From Endomychus coccineus (taxonomy: Eukaryota; Arthropoda; Insecta; Coleoptera; Endomychidae), in the NCBI GenBank assembly GCA_958510875.1, contig OY294068.1:149022388-149086387 (forward strand): a stretch of DNA of 64,000 nt. Direction: 5' to 3'. Both the position numbers and the translations under genes were made by a program. Under the pieces are notes generated by a model. The model was not told where the DNA came from. It saw nothing but the letters and a program-made list of their open reading frames with translations, and did no database searches. Positions 45,122-56,152 of this stretch are shown piece after piece; within the stretch, counting starts at the first letter, position 1; every line of letters starts with the position of its first letter.

Positions 45122-45370
45122 AAGACACTGGATATATTATAACACTATTAATAAGATACTAATCACCCTTATCCACTAAAAATACTACTGAAGTACTGAG
45201 GACCTTTCGGCTATCAAGTAGCCATCATCAGAGTAAACTAAATTAGAAATCATATGTGTAAATACTATTTGGGGATAATAATGTATACAATGAGTTACCC
45301 TCAGTTGGAGATAAATAGGAATTTAATAAATTGCTTTTTCGTTTATACATTTCCATCCCTTCTAAATGAC
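45110..45370 (-). mobile_element. Short hammerhead-bearing repeat, copy 2
   Basis: Related to 25505-25800 over about 260 bp. Ends at ATTTCCATCCCTTCTAAATGACC where copy 1 has CATCCCTCCGAAATTACC. It has no ORF and abuts the Tc1 fragment on the left and the hAT remnant on the right. Confidence 0.65.
45192..45237 (-). ncRNA. Hammerhead ribozyme, type I (copy 2)
   Basis: Minus strand: TACT (45235-45232), CTGATGA (45231-45225), one extra T, stem II GGCTA/TAGCC with loop CTTGA (five perfect pairs), GAAA (45208-45205), stem III A-G/C-T with loop GTC, cleavage-site C (45198), then AGTA pairing with TACT. Compared with copy 1 the stem III pairs are kept while its loop changes from ATC to GTC. Confidence 0.72.
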
Positions 45371-45379
45371 CTAGATATT

Positions 45380-46928
45380 TGTCTGTACTTTGTTTTAAAA
45401 GTGATAAACATTCTTCAGAAATGGTGTGTGACCTTTCACAAGTGTTCAGAACGAATTGCTAGATGCAATGTTGCAAATTTACAAGCAGGAAATATTAAGA
45501 GAAATTAAATCTAAAAATTACATTGCTTTGGAGGCTGATGACAGACACCTCTAATCATCAGCAAATGGTTGTTATTATTCGATACGTGTTTCATGGAGAA
45601 ATATTCAAACGCTTTTGGTCTTTTTTAAGCCGGGTGGACATAATGCAAAAACATTGCTGAATGAAATGCAAAATATTTTAAATTCTCCATCTGGGTCTGA
45701 TAACAATAAACTAATCGCTCAAAGTTACGATGGGGCGTCCGTGAGGAGTGGAAAGACAAATGCATTTCCAGATGCACATTATATTTCACTATTACGCGCA
45801 TCAATTTAATTTAATTATTGAACGAGCGGCACAGTGCAATAAAAAAGTAAAAATTTTCTTTGCAAATTTGCAGTCATTTTCAAGATTTTTTTCTTGATCG
45901 CCAAAACGAACGGTAATTCTTGATGAAATAGTCAAACGTAGATTACCACGCGCTGTTTCTACACGCTGGATTTCCAAAAGTCGAACCGTGAACACATTAT
46001 TTGAACACCAGGATTCTTTCAAAGAATGTTTAGACAAAATTATTGACGAAGATGGTATGGATTCAGTTGCTATTTATTAGTGAAGCAAAGTGGTTTATTG
46101 AAACATTTGAATTTCCCGGAATTTCTCTACTGGTTGTAAATATTTCATTTCATCATGCCACATGTTGAAATATTATTTAATCAGACTCACATACGATAGA
46201 CAGTGCTCAACTGCAAAAGCCAATTGAATAATTCCAACAGCAAATTATTCGAATTAGAAATTCTACTGGCAATGACAATCAAGAACGCAATTATGAAGAA
46301 CCTGCTAGGAAAAGACAAAAAACGACAGCTGAAGATAACAGAGCTGTTATTACAAAGGAAGTATGTGACACTAATTTGAGCCAAATAAGCGACCGATTTG
46401 ATTTTAGGGATCACTTAAGTGCAGTAAAATTATTTGATTCTCAAAATTTAAATATTATAGACATGGATTTCCACAAAAACATTTTGATGAAACTATGAAA
46501 TCTTATCCTATGTTGGTCAGTGTGAAATTAAAAAGCGAACTTCCAGCAATTTATGAGCGGGATGACATGTGTGACGTAGGTGTTATTTTGCCACTTTTAG
46601 TGTTCATAACAGATAACAACCTAAAAAATTTTGACGGAAACATACAAACTGTTGGATATTATTTGTAAAACGCCCACATCGACAACAGAATGTGAACGAT
46701 GTTTTTCCACCCTCAAATGCATTAAAACTTTTCTGAGAAGCACAATGTCAGAAGATCGACTGAATGCATTGGCAGTCGTATCAATAGAAAAAGAGTTCGT
46801 CCAATCCATCCCGGATTTTGACAACAAAGTCATGGACGTTTTTTCCAGCACGAAAAATAGGAGAATGAATTTCATGTACAAAAAATAGTAATTTTTTTTT
46901 CTCTTTCATAACTCACGAGCCGCCACTG
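45380..46928 (+). pseudogene. hAT element (ZMYM1-like transposase), 5'-truncated
   Basis: In order: FHKCSERIARCNVANLQAGN (45440), IAQSYDGASVRSGKTNAF and, in another frame, AHYIHYYAHQFNLIIERAAQ (45780), TRWISKSRTVNTLFEHQDSF (45970), and the C-terminal dimerisation motif STTECERCFSTLKCIKTFLR (46680). Several stops and shifts. The right terminus CGAGCCGCCACTG ends at 46928, matching hAT ends such as the one at 40767. No left terminus was found, so the element is truncated at its 5' end. Confidence 0.85.
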
Positions 46929-47788
46929 CAAATTGGAGTAGCATATACCATTAATTTTCTTGTCTCTTGGACTGTGCCCCGCGAAGACACATTCCCTTGA
47001 AAGAATCTAACGAAAGTACTTACTGGTGACTAAATGTTAAAATAAACCCACATTACGAAATCAATACATAATACACTACGTTCATTTGAAATCGCAAGTG
47101 AACCACTTTCAGACTTCTGACCTAGTTGGTACGTTATTCGTATCACGCAGGCCGTGAAACAAAACTAAACAATACAAGAACTCATTACATAATGCGGAAA
47201 AAGACGAAAAAATGATATGAGAACCATTGTTTTAAATATGTAATATCAAGAAGTGCTAATACAATATCTTTGAGCTGACGTATCTCGCCCCTAAAGTGGC
47301 TATTCTTTCAGATGTTCGAACATCTACAGTGTACATTGTACATCCTCTATTTCTCATGCAATAAGTTGCAACGTTCAATGTTATCTAACGATATCATTTA
47401 CTCGCTCCAGGCGACCGCAAATTTTAATAAAATACGCACACAGCTTATATAATTCGCTGCTTGATTTATTCAATTAAATAGGTACTTATTATGGGAAGGC
47501 CGTCAAGGAATTATATAAGATTCACAAGGTTTTTGCTTACGCATAAAAAAAGTTCCAGAGGCTAGGGTGAGAAAGGAAATTATTTTCATCGATCTGTTCC
47601 ATAATCAATGATTGCACTTAAATGTTACGACAGTTAATATACATACAAGGCCGTATAAGGTTTAAGCATGTTTCAATTGAAGAGTTCCTTTTACAAAGTT
47701 AGGGCTACAGAAATGTACGTTATCGAAGAAATTTTCACTCATTCTTTTCGTTCGCACTGAAGAATCGTTCGTTTAAAGTCTTCCGATA
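46929..47788. other. DUF4789 intron, nothing recognised
   Basis: Mixed-composition DNA between the hAT end and the outer DD41D element; no repeats or frames of note. Confidence 0.4.
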
Positions 47789-48124
47789 TACAAGGTGTTC
47801 CATCTCAGACGACCCACCCCGTATATTTCTTATCCCATAGTGAGTGGAAAAATCTCCCGAGACACGTCGAATGATTTTGTTTGGGGGACATCTTTTGACG
47901 TATATTTGAGGCTTGAACGAGCAACCCCCTGAAGCGTAGGGGGCGCTTCAACCCCTCAAAATTGAAAAGGGGAGAGGGGTTGAGTGATACGTCATTTGAA
48001 AGGTCTTGGAAGCCTCTTTACAACGATGTATGAAAAACGTAAATTTGATGAACCGTTTTCGCCAAAAAATAATTTTGTTGCTCGAATGCGCCACCTTGAA
48101 TATTTTGGTTATTTGTACAATGTA

Positions 48125-50502
48125 CAGGATGTCCCATTTTGGGTACTTTTGCGGGGTATCTCCTTTATTTTTAAAGATAGAGAGTTGCGGTTTTCGCGAC
48201 ACTGTGCTACTTTTTCGTAAAACTCAAGATGCCGTCAACAGAATTTTCATAGCCCTTTTAGTTTTTAAGATACAGGGCATTTCTGAAAATGTTGCATTTT
48301 GTGACCCCCCTCGTATCTCCGTTATCCTTCAACTTATCGAAAAGGTAAAATAACATTCTAATAGTTTTTTTTTCCGTAGAATGCAGTGGTGTAGATAACT
48401 TTTGTTACATATTTACTGTTTTTGAGTTATATAGCAAACTTATGTTTTTTTAAATGGAACATCCTGTATATTTATAGACTATAAAATTTGTCTTTTTTTT
48501 ACCTTTTCAAAAATATATGATAGTATAAACTTTTTTTCAGAAACACGCAAATAATTGACAATTTTTAGAAATTAAATACATATTTTAATTGTAGGCCATT
48601 GATATTGTTTATGACAAGAAACAGAAATAAACATCAAATCTCTATCGCATTTAAGCTGTTTATTTTCGTCCTTTTGGTATCATTATTCAATAGATATTTA
48701 TCAATTTTTTCGAATAATGGCAGTTTACGAAAATTATGAGAAATATGATATGATGGTATGTTTTATACAGAGTAATGAAAATTCTGAAGAAGCTTCGGAA
48801 TTATATTTCCAAAGGTGAGTAAGCTATTATGGCTATGAAAATCTCTATTATCATTTTAATTTTTGCTCGTTAGATATCCAGAAAGAAGGCAACCGTTTTT
48901 TGGGATATTTGCCCGTTTAAAAGCAAATTTAGTTGAGCACGGATCATTTGTTCACCCGCGCCCTAAAACATACAACAAAGAGAACAGGGAAAGAAAAGAG
49001 ATAGATACTTTAGGATATATAGAAGCAACATCTTCGTCCTCATGTAGAAAAATTTAGAAGGAAATTGGTGTGCCAAAAACTAACGCTCAGAGGATCTTGA
49101 AGAAATATAAGTATCATCCATACAAATTTAATATACTACAACATTTGCATCCTGGCGATGCCGAGCGCCGGGCACTGTTTTGCCAGTGGTATTTGCAACA
49201 AATCGATGCTAACGATTTATTTGGCAGACTTGTTTTTTGGTCAGACGAATGCTTTATTTCAAGTGCTGGCATTTTCAATCGTCACAATACCAGGAACTGG
49301 CGTAGTGAAAATCTGCATTTAATGTTTGAAAGGGCACAACAAGGACGCTTTGGAGTTGAGGTTTCATGTTTTATTTTGGGTAGACATATAGTTTATAGGA
49401 TTTTTGAAGGAGGTCTTACAGCACGTAGATACCTAGAAATTCTTGAGGAAGTTATTCCAGAACTGCTCGAAAACATTCCATTAGCCCAGTATAATGCTGT
49501 TTACCTACAGCAAGATGGTGCCCCAAGTCATAACTCTAGGCTCTTAAGGGCCTTTCTAAATAATAACTTTCCTCAAAGATGGATAGGTACCAACGGACCT
49601 GTTAGATGGCCTCCACGATCACCAGATCTCTCAATTTTAGATTTTTTTTTATGGGGTTATATACAAAATGAAGTATATAAAACTCGATATGACGGCATTG
49701 CAAAACTTCGAGAGGCAATTCATTTAGCTTTTCGAAATCTGCGAATGAGAACAATGGTTCTTTTGAACGCTATTCAAAGAATCTCAAAGATGTGCCAATT
49801 TTGCATTAGAGAAAATGGTGGTCAATTTGAACATCACATTTAATTTTTTTTAATAATGTTATTTTTTTGTGTTTTTGTTATATTGTCACTTTACGCCACA
49901 AAACTGTTGTTACAAACTTACTGTTAGAAAAAGATCTATGGGAATTTTTTTTAATAGATACCTATATACAAGGTATCCAATTATTTGTTAGTAATATGTA
50001 AGTTGCACTTGTTTATTATTGTTATCCATAGCCTACTATTAAAATATGTATTTAATTTTCTGAAAATTGTCAATTATTTGCGTGTTTCTGAAAAAAAGTT
50101 TATACTATTATATATTTTTGAAAAGGTAAAAAAAAGACAAATTTTATAGTCTATAAATATACAGGGTGTTCCATTTAAAAAAACATAAGTTTACTTTATA
50201 ACTCAAAAACAGTAAATATGTAACAAAAGTTATCTACACCACTGCATTCTACGGAAAAAAATCTATTAGAATGTTATTTTACCTTTTCGATAAGTTGAAG
50301 GATAACGGAGATACGAGGGGGGTCACAAAATGCAACATTTTCAGAAATGCCCTGTATCTTAGAAACTAAAAGGGCTATGAAAATTCTGTTGACGGCATCT
50401 TGAGTTTTATGAAAAAGTAGCACAGTGTCGCGAAAACCGCAACTCTCTATCTTTAAAAATAAAGGAGATACCCCGCAAAAGTACCCAAAATGGGACATCC
50501 TG
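48125..50502 (+). mobile_element. Inner DD41D mariner-type element with about 475-bp inverted arms
   Basis: Ends CAGGATGTCCCATTTTGGG (48125) and its complement (ending 50502), flanked by TA (48123-48124, 50503-50504). The arms are about 48125-48603 and 50028-50502. Each arm contains a unit of about 342 bp (48125-48466; 50162-50502) bounded on its inner side by a second mariner-like end (GGAACATCCTG|TA and TA|CAGGGTGTTCC). The arms flank a nearly intact, spliced transposase gene. Confidence 0.92.
48717..49843 (+). CDS. DD41D mariner-type transposase, two exons, one internal stop
   Basis: Exon 1 (48717-48814) starts MAVYENYEKYDMMVCFIQSN and ends YFQR across a 59-bp GT-AG intron (GTGAGT...CGTTAG, 48815-48873). 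Exon 2 continues YPERRQPFFGIFARLK. Spliced length is 355 codons, with a single in-frame TAG at 49055-49057. After it come PKTNAQRILKKYKYHPYKF, FWSDECF (first D), YLQQDGAPSH (second D) and WPPRSPDLSILDFFLW (third D, 41 residues later by count), ending GGQFEHHI. All three catalytic Asp are intact. The product would cut and paste the element at TA sites. The stop codon probably makes it non-functional; translation restart at or after it would lose the DNA-binding region. Confidence 0.88.
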
Positions 50503-50815
50503 TACAAGCTCATTTTTATTAAGTCTTTTTTACAAACTTAAACAATCTTCAAAAAATCACATTCGTAAAAAAATTGAAATGTGTTGTCATCTTACAATAA
50601 AAAAATTAAATCAAATGTTCAAATTGTCCTCCATTGACTTCCATACAATAATACATTCTCTCAAACTAATAAATAAAAAAACAGCAAAATATTTCCTTAT
50701 GTTGCCTTCATTTTTTGTTCTTAGAAGGTGTTTATCTGGTTTTAACGTTTCTTCGATCATTCCATGATTTTAATCAATCTGTTGAGTTACTACTTTGCCG
50801 ATTTGTTTCCAGTAA

Positions 50816-51700
50816 TGGATAAAAAAGGGAACCATTGGAATTGTTAATGATGAAGGAGCAGCTGTGGCGGTATTGGGACATGTCCAACTTATGCCAAACA
50901 CGCAATCTATACGACAACTTTCTGCAGCTTCCGGTATTAGCCAATCTAACGTTTTCAGAATTTTACATAAACACAAGTTCCATCCATACAAAATTAAATT
51001 AATTCAGGAATTAAATGATGATGATTGGGATCGAAGGCAAGATTTTTGCGAAATTATGGTCGAGCGTATCAACAATAACCCAAATTTCTTGTCCAACGTT
51101 AGTTTTTCTGACGAATGCACATTTTTACTTAATGGAGAGGTTAACCGGCATAACTGTGGAATTTGGAGCGATACAAATCCTCATGTATTTCGAGAAGCTC
51201 ACACTCAACATCGGGAAAAGCTAAACGTTTGGGTAAGAATTTTGGGAGACCACCTAATTGGACCTCTGTTTATTCCCGGTAATTTAAATGGCGAAATTTA
51301 TCTTGAAATGTTGGAAAATGCGATTGATCCGTTAATAACTGAACAATTAGAAAACGATCCTCTACTACTTGAACAACAATTGCATTTCCAACAAGACGGA
51401 GCTCCTCCTCACTACGCCGCACCAGTTCGCCAATACCTCAATTTGCAATACCCCGGTCGTTGGATTGGAAGAAGAGGTCCTATGGAGTGGCCTGCCCGAT
51501 CTCCTGACCTGAACCCTCTGGACTTCTTCTTAAGTCCAAGATTTTTGTGACTTAGCCTGAAAATTTGGACGAACTACGCCAACGAATTGTAAATGAGTGT
51601 CGTCAAATAACTCCAATTATGCTGAACCATGTTAGAGACGGTTTTCAGTCAAGATTGTATTATTGTATGGAAGTCAATGGAGGGACAATTTGAACATTTG
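50816..51700 (+). pseudogene. DD41D mariner-type transposase of the outer element, broken
   Basis: Open from about 50822 to 51550: GIVNDEGAAVAVLGHVQL, SIRQLSAASGISQSNVFRIL (helix-turn-helix), VSFSDECTF (first D), FQQDGAPPHY (second D), WPARSPDLNPLDFFL (third D, spacing 41). After FFL a small deletion removes the expected W-G and shifts the frame to a stop. The rest (about 51555-51690: PENLDELRQRIVNECRQI, MLNHVRDGFQSRLYYCMEVN) is readable in another frame, with a TAG and a further one-base insertion before the end. The start of the gene is not resolved. Confidence 0.88.
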
Positions 51701-52141
51701 ATTTAAACACGCAGATTTAATTTTTTTCATTGTGAGCATGACAACACAATTCAATTTTTTTACGAATGTGATTTTTTGAAGATTGTTTAAGTTTGTAAAA
51801 ATGAGCTTGTACATTGTACAAATAACCAAAATATTCAAGGTGGCGCATTAGAGCAACAAAATTAATTTTTGGCGAAAGCGGTTCATCAAATTTACGTTTT
51901 TCATACACCGTTGTAAAGAGGCTTCCAAGACCTTTCAAATGACGTATCACTCAACCCCTCTCCCCTATTCAATTTTGAGGGGTTGAAGCGTCCCCTATTA
52001 GGGGGTTGCTCGTTCAAGCCTCAAATATAAGTCAAAAGATGTCCCCCAAACAAAATCATCCGACGTGTTTCGGGAGATTTTTCCACTCACTATGGGATAA
52101 GAAATATACGGGGTGGCTCGTCTGAGATGGAACACCTTGTA

Positions 52142-52926
52142 TATCAATAATATTACTGTTATCTACACCATGTTTCTGGATTGAATTTAAATAGTTTATA
52201 ACATAAACGCTCAAGATACAAATGAACGGAGACATTTGAAAATTCAATGATGATATATTAAATAAAATATCGAAAATAATTAATATGCGCCCCGAACAGA
52301 AAAAACTTTTAGTGCAATTTTCAGATTCAATAGGTTGATATGTGAAATTTAATAATTATAATAATTTGTATTCTTCATTGTATCAGAATAGTAGCTCGCT
52401 CCATAAGGCCCGCAGAATTTTTCGTCGGGTGGGGCAAAAAAAATAGCAGTAGCTATATAAATAAATAATATTAAATTTGTATTCAAAATTATTTATAAAA
52501 TCCAACGAAAAATAATTTTCTTTTAAAACAAATAATAAAACAATAACAAAATTCTACATGAAAACTTTACAAATAAACACTACACTGAAGAACAATACAC
52601 CGTAGAAACATTCCCAAATAAACTTTTATCATAAAAATGAAAGAAAACACGATATTTGAATGGGTCCGATACTCGAGATATTCCATTTTTACAGATAAAA
52701 CAAGAAATTTTACTTTGTTAAATATCACTTTATTTAAAAGAAGTTGATTGCAATTTCTAACTTTACAGTTCATTATCAAAACAATGCGAAAACAATGAAA
52801 CATCATAGTATTTATATGAAATTTACGGACGGCATGATATTCGTCACAATTTGATTACGAGGACCGGTCAAGTTCTCAGGTAAATTTTATTTCTTCAGAA
52901 ACATTGACTTCTGGGACTTAAAATAC
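52142..52926. other. DUF4789 intron, nothing recognised
   Basis: AT-rich; no gene or repeat recognised. Confidence 0.4.
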
Positions 52927-53520
52927 GTGAAAGAAAATATGTACAATATACGTCGCAAAAGATTGCCAACTTTGCCTCGCTCTGCCAACGAAGTTATCTG
53001 CAAAAACATTCGTACAAAACGTCAAGAGGAAAATGTTGATCTGGATAATGATTTCCGAAATGGAATTGTAATTTTTAGCTGCCAAACAAATTTGAAATTT
53101 TTATGCAAGTTGAATTGATGGCACATTCCAATAATGCACAAAATTTTTCACACAACTATTTACAATACATGGTTATATAAATGTACACTGTACACCGCTA
53201 GTGTTAAGTTTACTGAAAAACAACTCAGTAGAAACTTATAGACTCTGTTTGGAAAAAATTAAGTTTATTTGTTCTCTTAACAACTCGAAGTTTTATTCCT
53301 GAGAAAGTAGTGGTTGATTTTGAAATATCCATTCATAATGCAGTTCGTAAAGTGTAGGATAACGTTACAATTATTGGTTGCCGCTTCCATCTTACTCACG
53401 CTTGGTGGCGTAAAATATAAAAGTTGGGGTTAAGTGGTGAATATAAAAACAAAAATTGTGAAACTGGAAACTGGCTACGTTATTGTTTTGGTATGGTACT
53501 TTTAAATTGAGCTGGTAAGC
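52927..53520 (+). pseudogene. MULE (Mutator-like) transposase remnant
   Basis: The first frame reads RRKRLPTLPRSANEVICKNI, then VDLDNDFRNGIVIFSCQTNL, like the region after a FLYWCH zinc finger in insect MULE proteins. From about 53300: PEKVVVDFEISIHNAVRKV, then NVTIIGCRFHLTHAWWRKI, the part of the MULE catalytic domain with the D-F-E-x-A...N-A and G-C-x-F-H-x-x-x-A-x-x-R-K motifs. Stops interrupt it and about 200 bp between the two parts is not readable. Confidence 0.75.
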
Positions 53521-53670
53521 GATTTTTTTTATTATTTAAGTTACTTGCGATAAAACCAAGTTTGGGCTGAAGCTTCTCCAACTCTAAATAAAACCACGAA
53601 CGCTTGTGAGTCCTTTCAGTCTCATTTAAAAAATTCTTTTTATTATAGTTCACCGAATATTTTTTATTTC

Positions 53671-54063
53671 ATGGATGTTTTGCTAAAATTTCAAATAGAA
53701 GCGTACATAAAATCTAATAGTGTAGCCACTCCTTGTAAATCTAAAAACTCAGCCACAAATGAAGCCAGAGGAGCGAGACAGGAACAGGTTGACGAAATTA
53801 AAGGAAATGTAGCAAAGATTTTCAAATGGAGATATGATAATCTTGTAGAGTTCAATGCAACCAAAACTCAAGCTTGCTTCTTCTCCAGAAAGGCGGATTC
53901 CACAATCCCTAATATGATGATGTCAGTTCCTATGAAGTCTTCCATAACAATGCTCGGGATCACCACCAATAGCACCCTTTCATGGTACGATCATGTGAGA
54001 TACATTGAGAAAATCGCTTCACTAAAACTCCCGTATAGTCAAAGTATGAGAAAAAAAACTTGA
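53671..54063 (+). pseudogene. Non-LTR retrotransposon, reverse-transcriptase thumb fragment
   Basis: The 130-codon frame contains FKWRYDNLVEFNATKTQACF, then FSRKADSTIPNMMM, SSITMLGITTNSTLSWYDHV and RYIEKIASLKLPYSQ. The N-A-x-K-T-Q ... F-S-x-K ... M-L-G-I-x-x-x-x-x-L-S-W-x-x-H pattern lies just after the catalytic YADD region in Jockey/R1-like LINEs. It ends in a frame shift at 54050. No recognisable continuation lies downstream to 54600. Confidence 0.8.
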
Positions 54064-54664
54064 CGCGATGCTCGAAGATTTACAATTAACAGCTGGTGTC
54101 CAGGTGAAGATGTATATCCTCGACGACGAAGTTAAACTCTGAACGCGTAGAATGCAAGTTATATTACATTAACGTTTAGACCGGTGTTTAGATGGGGAAA
54201 ATACCTAGGAAAAAGGATTAACTCAAACTTCTCAAGTTCGCAAGTTCAGTATGAAATGGCTGATAAGACACGTACACATTTTCTTGAAATCAACAAAAAC
54301 TTTAAGCAATAACACCACTCCTTTGCGAGGCATGGTCATTGAAAAATGAGTAAAACAAATGAAACAAAAGACTATTGTAGGTACATAGACAATTATTACA
54401 GTGAGCGCTTAAAATTATGTATCTATGCTCAAGTATTTCGCAACAAGACCGATCGAGGTTGGCAATTCGGATATACGCGAATCCGTATAGCTGAGTTCCG
54501 GTTAATAGTTTCCACAACACAACAAAGAGCTCAAAAATTGGATGTATTAGAATCCTTAGAACATTTCAAACATATTACACGTTTATAACGTATGTTTGAA
54601 GGACATTTGTAGTTCGTCAATAATCACTGAATTTCTTATCATATTTTCTGGAACGTCATTTCAA

Positions 54665-55160
54665 TCACAGGCTTTTGTATAAACTTTCAACTAACTCATC
54701 ATCATCATAGATGCAGAGCAGGGGTGTGAACCTATTCTTTTCTAGCAGGTTTTTGGCTAGCCAGAAATCCAGTATTATTGCTGACGCTGGCTTCCATAAG
54801 ACCCCCGGAACCAATTCTGCTTTACTGAAGTAACGATGAGTATACCTGAAGTATGCCAAAACTGGACATACCAACAGGATGTGAGAGGTCGTTTCGTCCA
54901 CCTCTCTAAATTTCCTACATATAGGGTCATCTACGATGTCCTTGCAGGTGTCTATTAAGACGATATATTGACCCATAAGGATTCCTATCATCCCCCTTAA
55001 AATTCATCCTATTAAAGAAAGGAGCTTCCTTGAAAGCCTAGTCGCTTGCTCTTTAATAAATAGCTTGGCCTGCCTTAAGCCTGGTGAGTTCCGCCACAAG
55101 TGACTGTTTGTTCAACTAGCCTCGAAGGGCGAAACCTCTAACGCATTTTTATAATGCGAC
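54665..55160 (-). pseudogene. Non-LTR retrotransposon, C-terminal knuckle
   Basis: From right to left: QAxLFIKEQA-like DNA (about 55060), IGILMGQYIVLIDTCKDIV, DDPICRKFREVDETTSHILL, VCPVLAYFRY. The knuckle has Phe in place of the second Cys (CX2F). The element ends near ATGATGATGATGAG. The closest relative in the window is the copy at 62950-63725. Confidence 0.82.
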
Positions 55161-56152
55161 CATAGGTCATGGTCCCACAGGAGGCCCTGATGACCCCCAG
55201 GCATGAAACTCAAAATATATCTTAAAGCATTTTCTTCGGAAAAGTAAATCACGGAATATCCTTTTCATCAAGTATAAAATGTACAAAATCGACTGACGTT
55301 GCTATACATAACAATAATCTAAAGAAATAAAATGGACCAAGATAAAGATGATATTATCTAGAAAATAAAATTAGTTAATTCATCATCTTTACAACAAGTA
55401 TTTTATTGTTATTTTATACTTAATTTTACATTTACAAAATTAAGGACATGAAATGAAGCTGATAAAATTTACCCAGTATGACTTTTTTCCACGTTGAAGT
55501 GAAATGAAATAAGATAATTTACAATTTCGTTGCTAATTTAATTTCTCAGTTTAATCAAAACGGCCTGCTATTGATAAAGAACGGATAACACCATCAGAAA
55601 GCTGGGGAAAATTACTTCGAGTCTACTCCAAACCAATTTTTGTTGCGATTATAAAAACAGATGTTGGCATATAATTTGTAATTCGTGCAATCTTAACAGA
55701 CTATTGTCGTTTTTTATTTGGTATTGTTGAATAAATAATTCATATAATGGTTGAATATCATTAAAAATTCAATCAATTACTATTACATAATCTATTGATT
55801 TATAGTTGATTGAACTTTAGATATGAAAGGTACACTTTTTTTATACGTTTGTTCCAAATTATGCAATCAATACAACATATCTTATTGGATAATCGTATCA
55901 TTACTATATTGATCTAAACTGAGAAATTTTTCATCTTATGAATATTGCTTGTAATACAAAATGTATTAGTGAATATCGAAATACAAATTTATTGCTATTT
56001 TAAGGGACAAATTATGTTGCTTTGGAATAAACATGAGCGCCAAGCATAAGAACCACACATATCGAACAGTAAAAACAGTTAATTTCTATCGCAGTTGAAT
56101 AATTTGAATAATCATGAGGAGAGTTAATTTAAAATAACAAAAGGCACCAAAG
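55161..56152. other. DUF4789 intron, AT-rich
   Basis: The first 100 bp may still be upstream non-LTR sequence. The rest is AT-rich without recognisable features. Confidence 0.4.

Larger units (their letters stand above)
47791..52139 (+). mobile_element. Outer DD41D mariner-type element, interrupted by an inner one
   Basis: The ends CAAGGTGTTCCATCTCAGAC (47791) and its complement (ending 52139) are flanked by TA. The inverted arms are about 500 bp: the left arm is 47791-48124 plus 50505-50667, the right arm 51640-52139. The arms even include the last 50 bp of the transposase coding region. The inner element (48125-50502) splits the left arm at a TA. Without it the element is about 1,969 bp. 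Confidence 0.93.

Noticed and set aside
48125..52139. Bacterial IS630 insertion or contamination
   Set aside because: The transposases are of IS630-Tc1-mariner type but one contains a spliceosomal intron and both sit in a long insect intron with TA duplications.
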